Source: Marinilactibacillus kalidii (GTDB taxonomy: Bacteria; Bacillota; Bacilli; Lactobacillales; Carnobacteriaceae_A). From it: a stretch of DNA of 64,000 nt. This document shows positions 37,350 to 47,556 of the stretch, one piece after another; the stretch's first letter is position 1; every line of letters starts with the position of its first letter. The notes under the pieces are model-generated. The model did not search any database. It was not told where the DNA came from and saw nothing but the letters and a program-made list of their open reading frames with translations. The position numbers were made by a program, and so were the translations under genes. The stretch lies in contig NZ_JAGFVM010000052.1 of assembly GCF_017599325.1 (NCBI RefSeq), positions 62,001 to 126,000 on the forward strand, read 5' to 3'.

Positions 37350-38066
37350 ATGAATATTTTGATGATTGAAGACAATGAATCCGTTTGTGAAATGATTGAA
37401 ATGTTTTTTTTGAAAGAGGAATGGGCAGCAACTTTCGTCCATAATGGGAAAAAAGGGTTGGACACTTATTTAGATAATAAGGATACGTATGATTTGATTG
37501 TATTAGATATTATGTTGCCTGAAATGGATGGCATGACAATTTGTAAAGAAATCAGGAAACACTCTACGCGTGTTCCAATCATCATGCTTACAGCTAAGGA
37601 CACAGAAAGTGATGAAGTCATTGGCCTAGAGATTGGTGCAGATGATTACGTTACTAAACCTTTCAGCCCATTAACACTGGTAGCTCGAATTAAATCTTTA
37701 AAAAGAAGGGCTGAACAGTCCGAACATCCAGAAGAAACAGTTCAAGGAGAATATGAAGTTGAAACTGAACATCTTAAATTGGATAGAAATACTCGAGAAG
37801 TATTGCTTTATGATAGAAGTCTTGAAGGCTTGACACCAAAGGAGTTTGATTTACTTTACACGTTAGCCAATAGCCCTAGAAGAGTCTTTTCTAGAGAACA
37901 GCTATTGCAGATTGTCTGGGATTATGAGTATTTCGGAGATGAGAGAACAGTTGATGCACACATCAAGAAATTGAGACAAAAGTTAGTGCAAAATGGTCCA
38001 CAAGTGATTCACACTGTCTGGGGCGTCGGCTATAAATTTGATGATACAGGAGCAGTAGAGACCTAA
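37350..38066 (+). CDS. OmpR-family response regulator
   Basis: A 238-residue DNA-binding response regulator. The receiver domain (about 1-115) has the acidic pair Glu7-Asp8, the phosphorylated Asp53 in LIVLDIMLPEMDG, the switch Thr in IIMLTAKD and Lys in YVTKPFSP. The C-terminal winged helix (about 135-232) shows LTPKEFDLLYTLA and DERTVDAHIKKLRQKL. It controls genes with the partner kinase that overlaps it by one base. Its targets are unknown; the nearest downstream gene is ltaS, which has its own promoter. Confidence 0.94.
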   Translation: MNILMIEDNESVCEMIEMFFLKEEWAATFVHNGKKGLDTYLDNKDTYDLIVLDIMLPEMDGMTICKEIRKHSTRVPIIMLTAKDTESDEVIGLEIGADDYVTKPFSPLTLVARIKSLKRRAEQSEHPEETVQGEYEVETEHLKLDRNTREVLLYDRSLEGLTPKEFDLLYTLANSPRRVFSREQLLQIVWDYEYFGDERTVDAHIKKLRQKLVQNGPQVIHTVWGVGYKFDDTGAVET

Positions 38067-39481
38067 TGAAATTTCCTTATTTCTATCAACAGATGTTAGG
38101 GTTCCTATCGGTTATTATCATGCTGTTGACGATTTCAGTCTTCTCACTTGTTTTATTTGCGCGTAATACAGCAATCAAAGGAACCGAGAATCGGCTCTTT
38201 ACTTATGCTGAATCGATTGTTGATGTAAATCTTAACCCAGATCAGCTTGCAAACTTTCAGTCTCTCTTGAGTAATCAAGGCGTAACGTTCTTTGTTTTTA
38301 ACAATGATGGTCACCTGGTTTTTCCGGATATACCAGATAATGTAGAAACAAAGGTCGTTCCGGAAGAAGAAGACCGTCTGAAAAATGGTGAACGAGTATC
38401 TCTGACGACTGAACAAGCAGATTTATATGGTAATCCTAGAGAAACTGCCTACGTGTACTTGCCTTATTTTAATAAGAGTACGTCAGAATACGCTGGATTT
38501 GTAGCCGTTAGTGCACCGGTTAGTCAAATTGATCGGCAAATGAGTGAATTGAAAAGAAACTTATTCAATGCCTTCTTGATATCAACCATTATTGCTATTA
38601 TTATGAGTTTCATCTTTGCACGATACCAAGTTAAGCGAGTGAATGGACTGAGACAAGCAGCTCATATGGTAGCTGAAGGTGACTATGACATTCGATTAGA
38701 CCATAAAGATCGAGATGAGATAGATAATCTATCTCAAGACTTTAATAAAATGATTATGGCTTTGGATATGTCTCGTCAAGAAGTAGAACGTCAAGAAGAG
38801 CGACGTAAAACATTTATGCAAGACGCGGCGCATGAGATGCGGACACCACTGACAACAATCAATGGTTTACTTGAAGGATTAGAGTATGACGTTATTCCAG
38901 AATCACAGCGTTTAAGAAGTATCAAATTAATGAGGAAAGAGACGAAAAGATTAATCCGACTCGTTAATGAAAATTTAGATTACGAAAATATACGATCTAA
39001 TCGGATCATGTTAAATAAGCATCACTTACCTTTACAAGAAATTTTCGGAGAGATTCAAGAACAGATGACGAGTCTCGCGGAAAGTTCGAATAATACACTT
39101 AACATACATGTAGCGGAATCGATGACTGTCTTTGCGGACTATGATCGTTTCAAACAAATATTAGTTAATCTAATAAAAAATGCTATTCAGTTCACGGAAA
39201 ACGGAACAATCGAGGTAACTGGAGAAAAGACAGAAAATAGCACGCGCATCCTTGTTAAAGATAGTGGTATTGGGATGACGGAAGATCAGTTGAAAAATAT
39301 TTGGGATCGATACTATAAAGCGGATATTTCTAGGACGAATACGAAATTTGGAGAATCGGGATTGGGATTGTCAATCGTTCAACAACTTGTTGCGCTTCAT
39401 AAAGCTAATATCAGTGTAGAGAGTACACCCGATAAAGGAACGGTCTTCACAATTGATTTCCCGAATGAAAAACACGACTGA
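38066..39481 (+). CDS. Sensor histidine kinase
   Basis: A 471-residue membrane kinase. Two transmembrane segments (about 10-32 and 168-188) flank an extracytoplasmic sensor of some 135 residues. HAMP (about 190-240) leads to HisKA with phosphoacceptor His256 in DAAHEMRTPLTT, then the ATPase domain with N box LVNLIKNAIQF, GIGM and SGLGLSIVQQL. The layout resembles Bacillus YclK, though I cannot assign orthology. ATG overlaps the regulator stop as TAATG. The signal is unknown. Confidence 0.93.
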   Translation: MKFPYFYQQMLGFLSVIIMLLTISVFSLVLFARNTAIKGTENRLFTYAESIVDVNLNPDQLANFQSLLSNQGVTFFVFNNDGHLVFPDIPDNVETKVVPEEEDRLKNGERVSLTTEQADLYGNPRETAYVYLPYFNKSTSEYAGFVAVSAPVSQIDRQMSELKRNLFNAFLISTIIAIIMSFIFARYQVKRVNGLRQAAHMVAEGDYDIRLDHKDRDEIDNLSQDFNKMIMALDMSRQEVERQEERRKTFMQDAAHEMRTPLTTINGLLEGLEYDVIPESQRLRSIKLMRKETKRLIRLVNENLDYENIRSNRIMLNKHHLPLQEIFGEIQEQMTSLAESSNNTLNIHVAESMTVFADYDRFKQILVNLIKNAIQFTENGTIEVTGEKTENSTRILVKDSGIGMTEDQLKNIWDRYYKADISRTNTKFGESGLGLSIVQQLVALHKANISVESTPDKGTVFTIDFPNEKHD

Positions 39482-39503
39482 AAAGTTTAAATATCTCTTA
39501 AGT

Positions 39504-39549
39504 CTTTCGATACTTACACAATAAAATTAAGTATCGAGAGGCTATTTTC
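39504..39549 (+). terminator. Terminator of the two-component operon
   Basis: CTTTCGATACTTA pairs with TAAGTATCGAGAG, with G-U pairs, followed by GCTATTTTCT. Confidence 0.75.
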
Positions 39550-39608
39550 TCTTTAATGACAACTGTTTCTTTACATGTTTAACTTTTTCGCTATCTTTTT
39601 TTGCTTGT

Positions 39609-39637
39609 TTGCCTTATGTGTAAATTTAATGTAAAAT
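39609..39637 (+). promoter_or_regulatory. Probable promoter of ltaS
   Basis: TTGCCT (39609-39614) and TAAAAT (39632-39637) are 17 bases apart, 79 bases before the start codon. Confidence 0.6.
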
Positions 39638-39716
39638 ATCATGAGTGAGTGGAACGGACTGAATTAAGAAAAATATTGGAAGCAAAAGATCTACAGAAAT
39701 TATAGGAGGCATCTTC

Positions 39717-41897
39717 ATGTCTAAAATGAAAAATATTTTAAGTACAAGAATCGGTTTTTTTGGATTGGCAAGTATACTATTTTGGATAAAAACGTATCTA
39801 GCGTATACATTTGAGTTCAATTTAGGTGTATCAGGAGCGGTTCAACAATTCATATTGTTAATCAACCCTATTGCAGTAACCGTTATTCTCTTTTCAATTG
39901 CACTATACTTCAAAAAATCTAAGAGATCTTATATCGCGCTTTTTGTCATTATGACATTAGCATCGATGATTCTCTACTTTAACATTATGTTCTATAGAGA
40001 ATTTTCAGATTTTCTGACAATGAACATTATATTAGGATCTAACAATGTATCTGGTGCTGTCTTTACCTCAACACTTGCAATGATGAGACCATGGGACTTA
40101 CTGTACTGGATGGATTTAATTATCCTACTTGTAACCTTACTTTACAAAAAGAAAACAAACGTAAAAATGGACGTTCGCCCTTTCAAAAAACGCTATGCAG
40201 TAGCAACAACGGTACTAGGTTTTGCGCTTTTTGCAGGGAACTTAACATTAGCTGAAAGCAATCGTCCACAGTTGCTCGTTCGTACTTTCGACCGTAATTA
40301 TATTGTTAAGTATCTAGGCTTGAATTTCTTTACAGCCTACGATGCATTCCAAACCGCTCAAAATAATCATGTTCGTGCTAGTGCAGATGAATCTAACTTA
40401 GTAGACATTGTAGATTTTGCAAAAGAAAATAATGCAGCACCAAATATTGAATATTTTGGTCAGGCTGAGGGTCGTAATGTTTTCGTGATTGCGATGGAAA
40501 GTGTACAGCAATTTGTGATCGATTATGATTTAGAAGATGAGAATGGTGAAATGCATGAAGTTATGCCTTTTGTAAATAGCTTATACCATGACCAATCTTC
40601 TTATAGCTTTTCGAATTTTTATCACCAAGTAGGACAGGGTAAATCTTCTGATGCAGAGATATTAGGCGAAAATTCATTGTATGGTTTACCGCAAGGTAGT
40701 GCCTTCCAGACACTTGGAACGACGAATACATTCCACGCTGCACCAAACATTTTGAAACAAGAAGCTGGCTATACATCAGCAGCGTTCCACGGAAATGTTG
40801 GTTCATTTTGGAACCGTAATGATACCTATCAACAATTTGGATACGATTATTTCTTTGATTCAGCATTCTATGACGTTTCTGGAGATCGTTCATTAGAATA
40901 CGGATTGAAAGATAAACTATTCTTCCAAGAATCAGCACAGTATATTGAACAATTACCACAGCCTTTCTATAGCAAGTTTATTACTGTAACAAATCACTTC
41001 CCGTATCCTTTAGATGAACAGAATGCAGGTTTCCCATCAGCTCAGACAGGTGACGAAACAATCAATCAATATTTTGCAACTGCGAATTATACGGATCAAG
41101 CAATTGAAGAATTCTTTAATTACTTGAAAGAAGCAGGATTGTACGACAACTCTGTGTTTGTCCTTTATGGGGACCATTATGGTATTTCTAATATGAGAAA
41201 CCCTCACCTTGCATCTCTCGTTGGAGAAGATCAAAATGAGTGGGGAGATTTCCAAAATGCCCAAATGCAAAGAGTTCCGTTAATTATTCACGCACCAGGT
41301 GTAGATAACGGAAAAGTAATCGATAAATATAGTGGACAAGTAGACATGCTACCAACCTTACTACACTTATTAGGTATTCAAACAGACGATTATATTTTCA
41401 TGGGACAAGATATCTTGTCTGATGAGCATAATGATACTGTACCTTTCCGAAATGGAAATGTTATGACACCGGAGTATTCATTCATCGGGCAAAAAATCTA
41501 TGATTCTCAAACTGGCGAAGAAGTACAAGATGAGTTATCAGAAGAAAAACTTACTGAATTGAATGAAGTACGTGATAATGCTAGACAAGAATTATCTTAC
41601 TCTGATGATCTGATGATGATGGACCTATTGCGCTTTTACACGCCTGATTCATTCAGTGACGTAGAGAAGAATGATTATGTCTATTCAAATCAATTAAGCG
41701 TTTTTGAAAATGATCCTTTGAGAAGTACGAGTTTGATTGAACAAAATGGTGGTAAATCTACTGTAGATTTATATAAAACAGATGCACCAGAGTTACAAGA
41801 AAATAACGAAACAAATACGGAAGATCAGTCAGATGCACCTAATACACAGACTGGGGACACTGAACAAGCGCCCGAGGCTGTTGAAGATAGCGAATAA
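39717..41897 (+). CDS. ltaS: Lipoteichoic acid synthase LtaS
   Basis: LtaS polymerises the glycerol-phosphate chain of lipoteichoic acid on the outer membrane face from phosphatidylglycerol. The 726 residues start with five membrane helices (about 10-185), then the sulfatase-fold domain. Metal ligands are Glu261 (IAMES), Asp486-His487 (YGDHYG) and the NHFPY His. The nucleophile position, Thr in the family's GKTSD, is Ser310 (GQGKSSDAE). An acidic Asn/Gln/Glu-rich tail of about 40 residues follows the catalytic domain. AGGAGG precedes the ATG. Confidence 0.96.
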   Translation: MSKMKNILSTRIGFFGLASILFWIKTYLAYTFEFNLGVSGAVQQFILLINPIAVTVILFSIALYFKKSKRSYIALFVIMTLASMILYFNIMFYREFSDFLTMNIILGSNNVSGAVFTSTLAMMRPWDLLYWMDLIILLVTLLYKKKTNVKMDVRPFKKRYAVATTVLGFALFAGNLTLAESNRPQLLVRTFDRNYIVKYLGLNFFTAYDAFQTAQNNHVRASADESNLVDIVDFAKENNAAPNIEYFGQAEGRNVFVIAMESVQQFVIDYDLEDENGEMHEVMPFVNSLYHDQSSYSFSNFYHQVGQGKSSDAEILGENSLYGLPQGSAFQTLGTTNTFHAAPNILKQEAGYTSAAFHGNVGSFWNRNDTYQQFGYDYFFDSAFYDVSGDRSLEYGLKDKLFFQESAQYIEQLPQPFYSKFITVTNHFPYPLDEQNAGFPSAQTGDETINQYFATANYTDQAIEEFFNYLKEAGLYDNSVFVLYGDHYGISNMRNPHLASLVGEDQNEWGDFQNAQMQRVPLIIHAPGVDNGKVIDKYSGQVDMLPTLLHLLGIQTDDYIFMGQDILSDEHNDTVPFRNGNVMTPEYSFIGQKIYDSQTGEEVQDELSEEKLTELNEVRDNARQELSYSDDLMMMDLLRFYTPDSFSDVEKNDYVYSNQLSVFENDPLRSTSLIEQNGGKSTVDLYKTDAPELQENNETNTEDQSDAPNTQTGDTEQAPEAVEDSE

Positions 41898-41912
41898 CTG
41901 AATAATACCAAG

Positions 41913-41952
41913 AAGGTGGATGTCACATAAAATACTGGCATTCACCTTTTTG
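41913..41952 (+). terminator. Terminator of ltaS
   Basis: AAGGTGGATGTCA (41913-41925) pairs with TGGCATTCACCTT (41936-41948) with G-U pairs, followed by five T. Confidence 0.85.
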
Positions 41953-42079
41953 TATGGTAAAATGAAATTTCTGGATATCACATATGATCTGAACGAGTAA
42001 ATAAAAGAACCATATCAAATCAGTATTGAAGGATCAATTAAGTTGGGTATATATCATCCACATATAAAGGGGTAATACA

Positions 42080-43258
42080 TTGAGAACACTAGAAGTTAAA
42101 ACATTAGCAGCAAACCGTTTACGCAAAGGGTATCAAGCATTAGAAGAATATGATTTTAAAGCACTCGGAGACTTTAAAGAAGGAGAAGCTGTTGAGATTG
42201 TTGATCAACAAAATAAATTTATCGGTAAAGGTTATCTGGGGAAAGAAAACCGCACAGTTGGATGGCTTCTGACAGCAGATAAAGAAGAAGCGATCGATTC
42301 AACATTTTTTGACCGTCAATTTAGAATTGCACAACGTGCTCGTTCCGCTTTTTATGCCGATGAATCAACAACCGCTTTTCGTCTGTTCAACGCAGATGGC
42401 GATGGTATTGGTGGCATAACGATTGATTATTATGATGGCTACTACATTTTCTCTTGGTTCAATAAAGGGATCTACACACGCAGAGAAGAAATTTATCAAG
42501 CTTTTAAAGTAGCGATTCCAGACTTCAAAGGAATCGTTGAGAAGGTTCGTTTCAGTGATGCAACAGTGGCATCGAGACATATTGATGGAGAAGTTCCACC
42601 AGAACCATTAATCATTAAAGAAAATGGTATACAATATGCTACTTACATCAACGAAGGTTGGATGACAGGCATTTTCCTTGATCAAAGAAACGTCAGAAGA
42701 AAGTTAATGGAAGACTGGGGTACCGGAAAAACGATTCTGAATACGTTTAGTTATACAGGTGCTTTCTCGGTTGCCGCAGCAATGGGCGGTGCTGTGAAGA
42801 CAGTCAATGTAGATGCAGCAAATCGTAGTAAAGCAAAAACAACTGAACAATTTGAAATCAACGGCTTGAATCCAGACGACCATGAAATCCGAGTAATTGA
42901 TGTGTTCGATTATCTGGACTATGCAAAAAAACATGAACTAAAATTTGATATCGTTGTGCTAGATCCACCGACATTTGCACGTACGAAGAAACGTACTTTC
43001 AGTGTAGAAAAAGATTATGTTGGGTTAATCCAAGAAGCACTAGCGGTATTGGCTGACAAAGGAATGTTGATTGCTTCTTCAAACACTTGGAAATTAGACC
43101 GTGATGATTTCTATGAAATGGTAAACGAAGCGTTAGAAAATGAAAACGTAGATGCTTACTTACTAGATGAGTACCGTTTACCGGAAGATTTTAAAGTAAA
43201 TGAGCAGTACCCTGAAAGTGATTATTTAAAAGTGATGGTTTTAGAAAAAACAAATTAA
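42080..43258 (+). CDS. Class I SAM-dependent rRNA methyltransferase (RlmI/YwbD family)
   Basis: A 392-residue methyltransferase with an N-terminal PUA RNA-binding domain (about 1-75), a linker domain, and a C-terminal Rossmann methyltransferase. Motifs include LNTFSYTGAFSVAAAMGG for SAM binding and the active-site stretch VVLDPPTFAR. This is the RlmI/YwbD family, which methylates a cytosine in 23S rRNA. Start is TTG with AAAGGGGTAA upstream. An extended -10 TGGTAAAAT lies at 41956-41964. Monocistronic. Confidence 0.92.
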   Translation: MRTLEVKTLAANRLRKGYQALEEYDFKALGDFKEGEAVEIVDQQNKFIGKGYLGKENRTVGWLLTADKEEAIDSTFFDRQFRIAQRARSAFYADESTTAFRLFNADGDGIGGITIDYYDGYYIFSWFNKGIYTRREEIYQAFKVAIPDFKGIVEKVRFSDATVASRHIDGEVPPEPLIIKENGIQYATYINEGWMTGIFLDQRNVRRKLMEDWGTGKTILNTFSYTGAFSVAAAMGGAVKTVNVDAANRSKAKTTEQFEINGLNPDDHEIRVIDVFDYLDYAKKHELKFDIVVLDPPTFARTKKRTFSVEKDYVGLIQEALAVLADKGMLIASSNTWKLDRDDFYEMVNEALENENVDAYLLDEYRLPEDFKVNEQYPESDYLKVMVLEKTN

Positions 43259-43269
43259 AAGCATTGGAG

Positions 43270-43302
43270 AGAGTTACGGGAGTGAAGCCCGTAACTCTTT
43301 TT
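43270..43302 (+). terminator. Terminator of the rRNA methyltransferase gene
   Basis: AGAGTTACGGG and its exact complement enclose AGTGAAG, followed by five T. Confidence 0.95.
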
Positions 43303-43428
43303 ATAACAAGTGTATTCATAAAAACATGATGATTGTGTGAATATTTTGTGATGAAGAGCATAGTAATCCCATACTATTGCCTACCTGTGCTAATATAGAG
43401 TAAGTGAAATGAAGAGAGGACTAAAAGA

Positions 43429-44133
43429 ATGACAGCTTATATAACCGTGAAAGATGAGTACAAACGATACAGCTCAGGCGAAACAACGGTCGTAGCGAAT
43501 GATGGCATAACGTTTGATGTTGAAAAAAATGAATTCGCTGTTATCGTTGGACCCAGTGGCGCAGGGAAAACGACTGTATTGAATATTTTAGGTGGTATGG
43601 ATTCAGCGGATGAAGGAGATGTCATCATTGATGGTACCAATATTGTTGGATTTAGCGAAAAACAGTTAACAAAATATCGTAGAGATGATGTTGGTTTTGT
43701 ATTTCAGAACTATAATTTAATTCCCAATTTAACAGCAAAAGAGAATGTAGAGTTGGCTGCTGAAATCTCACCAGATGCGCTTGATGCCGCTGAAGTATTA
43801 AAAAGTGTAGGTTTAGGAGATAGAATGGATAATTTCCCAGCCCAATTATCAGGTGGAGAACAACAGCGTGTCGCTATTGCGCGTGCGTTAGCAAAGCAAC
43901 CAAAGTTACTGCTATGCGACGAGCCAACTGGTGCATTGGATTATGAAACCGGAAAGAAAGTATTAGAAATTTTGAATAAGTCTAAAGTTGAATATGGGGC
44001 TACAGTAGTCGTAATCACGCATAACCGTGCGATTGCACCGATGGCCGATCGGGTGATTGATATCAATAATGCTAAAGTTAGAAGTATGACGATTAATGAA
44101 TCCCCTACACCTGTACAAGATATTGAATGGTAA
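43429..44133 (+). CDS. MacB/LolD-type ABC transporter ATPase
   Basis: A 234-residue ATPase subunit of the mechanotransmission class. Walker A is GPSGAGKTT near residue 42, the Q-loop FVFQNYN near 95, the signature [15 protein letters not shown] near 140, Walker [13 protein letters not shown] with the catalytic Glu, and His in [10 protein letters not shown]. It pairs with the FtsX-type permease encoded next to it. GAAGAGAGG precedes the ATG by about 10 bases. Related systems sense or remove peptides, or control wall hydrolases. Confidence 0.94.
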   Translation: MTAYITVKDEYKRYSSGETTVVANDGITFDVEKNEFAVIVGPSGAGKTTVLNILGGMDSADEGDVIIDGTNIVGFSEKQLTKYRRDDVGFVFQNYNLIPNLTAKENVELAAEISPDALDAAEVLKSVGLGDRMDNFPAQLSGGEQQRVAIARALAKQPKLLLCDEPTGALDYETGKKVLEILNKSKVEYGATVVVITHNRAIAPMADRVIDINNAKVRSMTINESPTPVQDIEW

Positions 44134-44177
44134 ACATAAACACAAATCAGATGAAATCAAATAAAAGAGGAATTGTA

Positions 44178-47100
44178 TTGAAAAAAACAGCTTTATGGAA
44201 AGATACATTTAGAGAAATCGGGAAAACAAAGACTCGTTTTCTTTCAATTTTTGCCATTATCCTTTTAGGGGTAGCTTTTTTTGCTGGTATTAGCGCGACC
44301 GGACCCGTAATGATTCAAACAGCTGATGATTATTATCAAGATCACGATTTAATGGACTTTCAGATTCTGTCTACATATGGATTGAATGATGAAGATAAAA
44401 CATTATTAGAATCGATTGATAACGCCACAGTAGAAACGCTCGTGTCTTCAGACGTTGTGATGAATGAAACAGGAATGACTTCTAAAATATATGGATATGA
44501 TCCAGATAAAGGGCAGTCACTGAATCAGTACACCATTATAGAAGGTCGTCTACCGAAAACTTCAGGAGAAATTGCATTAGATTCAACCGCTACTTATCAA
44601 GAGAACTACAAGGTAGGGGATAAAATCGAATTACCATCTGGAACAGATGATGCTTACGAAGATACATTTAGTCAATTAACTTTTGAGGTAGTAGGTTTTG
44701 TTAAGAGTCCACTATATGTTGAAAGCGATACTAGAGGGAATACACAAGCAGGTTCAGGAACGTTGGATGGTTTTTCTGTCATTCTAGAAAAAGACTTTGA
44801 TGTTGATTACTACTCTGAAGCCTTTGTTCGTTACGATCAGTCTGAGCAGTTCCAAGCTTATAGTGATGAATACGATGAATTTATTGCAGATAAAACAACA
44901 GTGCTTGAAACATTGGTTGAAGATAGACCACAAGAGAGATTAGATACGCTACAAGCAGAAGGCCAAGAAGAAATCGATGAGGGTAATGCGGAAATAGAAT
45001 CTGCAGAAGCTGAACTTGAAGATGCTCGAATCGAATTAGAAAACGCTCGGAATGAACTAGATGATGGGTGGGCTGCATATGAAGAAGGGCTTTCAGAATT
45101 AGAGCAAAAAGAAGCTGATGCCCGTAGTGAATTACAATCTAAAAGAAGTGAAATCGAAGAAGGTAAAACACAGATCAATGATGCCCGTGCACAATTGCAG
45201 TCTGCGCAGTCTGAAATTGACAATGGTCGTGCACAGTTAGAAGCTGAGCGTGAAACAACTGAGGCGCAACTTACTGCTTCGGAACAAGAAATTGCTGCTG
45301 GAAGACAGCAGCTTGAAAATGCCCGCGCAGAATTGAATGCAGCGGAACAAAATCTTCAAGCAAATGCTGCACAACTATCTGAAGAACAACTAACTGCATC
45401 GCAACAAGAAATTGACAATAATCGTGTCCAATTAGCGGCGCAAGAACAAGAAATCGAACAAGCAGAGCAAGCAATTGCTCAAGGTCGACAACAATTGGCC
45501 GCAGCTGAAGCTGAGTTGGAGCAGTCCCAACAACAAGTTAATGCTAATCTAGCTGAGCTTGAAAATAGAGAAACAGAAATCGTATCTGGTGAACAACAGC
45601 TTGATGAAGCTGAAGCAACATTGGAATCTGAGCTCGAATCTGGCAGAACAGAATTAGCTGATGTAAGAGCAGAACTCGAAGAAGGTGAAGCAGACTATCA
45701 AGAAGGACTTGAAACCTTTGAGAATGAACGAGAAGAGGCGGAAGCAGAAATTGCAGATGCTAGAACTGAGTTGGAAGAAGCGCAAGCGGATCTTGATGGT
45801 TTAGAATTACCTGAATATCTAATTAATGATCGATCTTACTTTGCAGGATATGACGAATATGGTGAGAATGCAGAGCGTATCGGGGCTATTGCAAAAATTT
45901 TCCCAGTCTTTTTCTTCTTGTTAGCTGCGTTGATTTCTTTAACAACGATGACAAGAATGGTTGACGAAGGAAGAAGTCAAATTGGTACGATGAAGGCACT
46001 CGGTTATAAGAACATGGATATTTCATTGAAGTATTTCGTCTATGCGTTCTTAGCTACTGTTTTAGGCGCTTTAATCGGCTTAGGCGTTGGTTACTGGATT
46101 TTTCCATCTGTTATTATGGATGCTTATGGAGCGCTCTATAACTTGCCGGATATTGGTGTCCAATTCTACTGGAGTTACTCTATCATCTCGATTATCGCAT
46201 CATTGTGTGCGACGGGATTAGCTACTTTAGTAGCTGTAAGAATTTCCTTGCAGAGTAATGCTTCCAATTTGCTAAGACCTAAAGCACCAAAAAAAGGAAA
46301 AAGAATTCTAATAGAGAGAAGACCGTTCCTCTGGAATCGATTTAGCTTTACGCAAAAGGTGGCTTCACGAAATTTATTCAGGTATAAAGGTCGTATGTTC
46401 ATGACGATTATCGGTGTAGCCGGATGTACCGCGCTCTTACTCACTGGATTCGGATTATCAGATTCTATCGCCAATATCGGTGACATCCAGTACGGTGAGA
46501 TCAACCTTTACCAAGCAATCGTATCCGAAAATACAGATGCTGATCAAGGTGACCAAGAAGCTTACGAAGAGACACTTTCAGGTATTGAAGGGTTAGAAAA
46601 TCATTTAAGAGTAGAACAAAATGCATTTACAGCAGAAGTTGACAACAACCGTCAAGATGTAAATGTATTTGTACCCGAAGACAAAGAGATACTGAAAGAC
46701 TTTGTTGTGCTGAGAGATAAACACGATCAAGAAATGGTGTATGATCTGCCTGATGAAGGAGCCGTCATTACAGAGAAACTAGCAGAGCTGTTAGGAATCT
46801 CTGTTGGAGACACCATTCAAATCAATGGAAATGATCAAGAAGTCTATGATGTGGAAGTGACTGGGACCGTCGAACATTACTTCCAACACTTTGTCTATCT
46901 ATCCCCGTCAGCCTATCAAGCGGCTACTGGAGAAGACCCTGTTTTCAATACGCGATTACTGAAATACGATACGACTGAAGTAGAAGATAGTGATATCGGT
47001 CAGTTATTGAATGCAGAAGAAGCTGTTCAGGGAGTGACTTTCGTATCGGTCATCTATGATACGATGCAAGGTTCATTGGATAGTTTGGATGTTGTAACGC

Positions 47101-47486
47101 TGGTCATTATTATTTCAGCAGCAACATTAGCGTTCATTGTCTTGTACAATCTGACAAATATCAACGTCTCAGAGAGAGAACGAGAATTATCAACGATAAA
47201 AGTTCTCGGATTTTACGATCGAGAAGTAACCATGTATGTCTACAGAGAAAACCTAGTCCTTACATTGATGGGCATCATAGTAGGTCTCGCATTAGGAGTC
47301 ATCATGCATCGATTCGTATTGAATACGGCGGAGATTGACGTCATGAGGTTTAGTAGACAGATCAATCTGACAAGCTACTTGTACTCAGGCTTATTGACGT
47401 TCTTATTCTCAGGACTAGTCATGATCTTGATGCATTTTAAATTAAAATATATTGATATGATTGAAGCACTAAAAGCGCAAGAATAA
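44178..47486 (+). CDS. FtsX-type ABC permease with a very long coiled-coil insert
   Basis: A permease of about 1102 residues with two FtsX-type domains. Helix 1 is near residues 15-38. A periplasm-like domain follows, then about 285 residues (roughly 257-541) of nearly pure Glu/Gln/Ala/Leu heptads with repeats such as ELENAR, QLENARAEL and QLAAAEAEL. Three helices follow (about 570-690), a second extracytoplasmic domain, and three last helices (about 970-1090). ATG 44127 lacks a binding site; TTG 44178 follows AGAGGAA and fits best. The coil probably reaches through the wall or contacts a partner. Confidence 0.88.
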   Translation: MKKTALWKDTFREIGKTKTRFLSIFAIILLGVAFFAGISATGPVMIQTADDYYQDHDLMDFQILSTYGLNDEDKTLLESIDNATVETLVSSDVVMNETGMTSKIYGYDPDKGQSLNQYTIIEGRLPKTSGEIALDSTATYQENYKVGDKIELPSGTDDAYEDTFSQLTFEVVGFVKSPLYVESDTRGNTQAGSGTLDGFSVILEKDFDVDYYSEAFVRYDQSEQFQAYSDEYDEFIADKTTVLETLVEDRPQERLDTLQAEGQEEIDEGNAEIESAEAELEDARIELENARNELDDGWAAYEEGLSELEQKEADARSELQSKRSEIEEGKTQINDARAQLQSAQSEIDNGRAQLEAERETTEAQLTASEQEIAAGRQQLENARAELNAAEQNLQANAAQLSEEQLTASQQEIDNNRVQLAAQEQEIEQAEQAIAQGRQQLAAAEAELEQSQQQVNANLAELENRETEIVSGEQQLDEAEATLESELESGRTELADVRAELEEGEADYQEGLETFENEREEAEAEIADARTELEEAQADLDGLELPEYLINDRSYFAGYDEYGENAERIGAIAKIFPVFFFLLAALISLTTMTRMVDEGRSQIGTMKALGYKNMDISLKYFVYAFLATVLGALIGLGVGYWIFPSVIMDAYGALYNLPDIGVQFYWSYSIISIIASLCATGLATLVAVRISLQSNASNLLRPKAPKKGKRILIERRPFLWNRFSFTQKVASRNLFRYKGRMFMTIIGVAGCTALLLTGFGLSDSIANIGDIQYGEINLYQAIVSENTDADQGDQEAYEETLSGIEGLENHLRVEQNAFTAEVDNNRQDVNVFVPEDKEILKDFVVLRDKHDQEMVYDLPDEGAVITEKLAELLGISVGDTIQINGNDQEVYDVEVTGTVEHYFQHFVYLSPSAYQAATGEDPVFNTRLLKYDTTEVEDSDIGQLLNAEEAVQGVTFVSVIYDTMQGSLDSLDVVTLVIIISAATLAFIVLYNLTNINVSERERELSTIKVLGFYDREVTMYVYRENLVLTLMGIIVGLALGVIMHRFVLNTAEIDVMRFSRQINLTSYLYSGLLTFLFSGLVMILMHFKLKYIDMIEALKAQE

Positions 47487-47497
47487 GAAGTGAACTG

Positions 47498-47537
47498 AAA
47501 AAAGAGATAGGCGCAAAATCTGCGACTATCTCTTTTT
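47498..47537. terminator. Bidirectional terminator
   Basis: A 17-base stem (47498-47515 with 47521-47537, one mismatch) with A on the left and T on the right ends the ABC operon (plus) and the oxidoreductase gene (minus). Confidence 0.85.
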
Positions 47538-47556
47538 GTATATATTGAAATGTAGA

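Noticed and set aside
44858-45474. Long minus-strand frames opposite the ABC permease
   Set aside because: They are mirror images of the repetitive Glu/Gln-rich coding sequence, with no binding sites or known domains.
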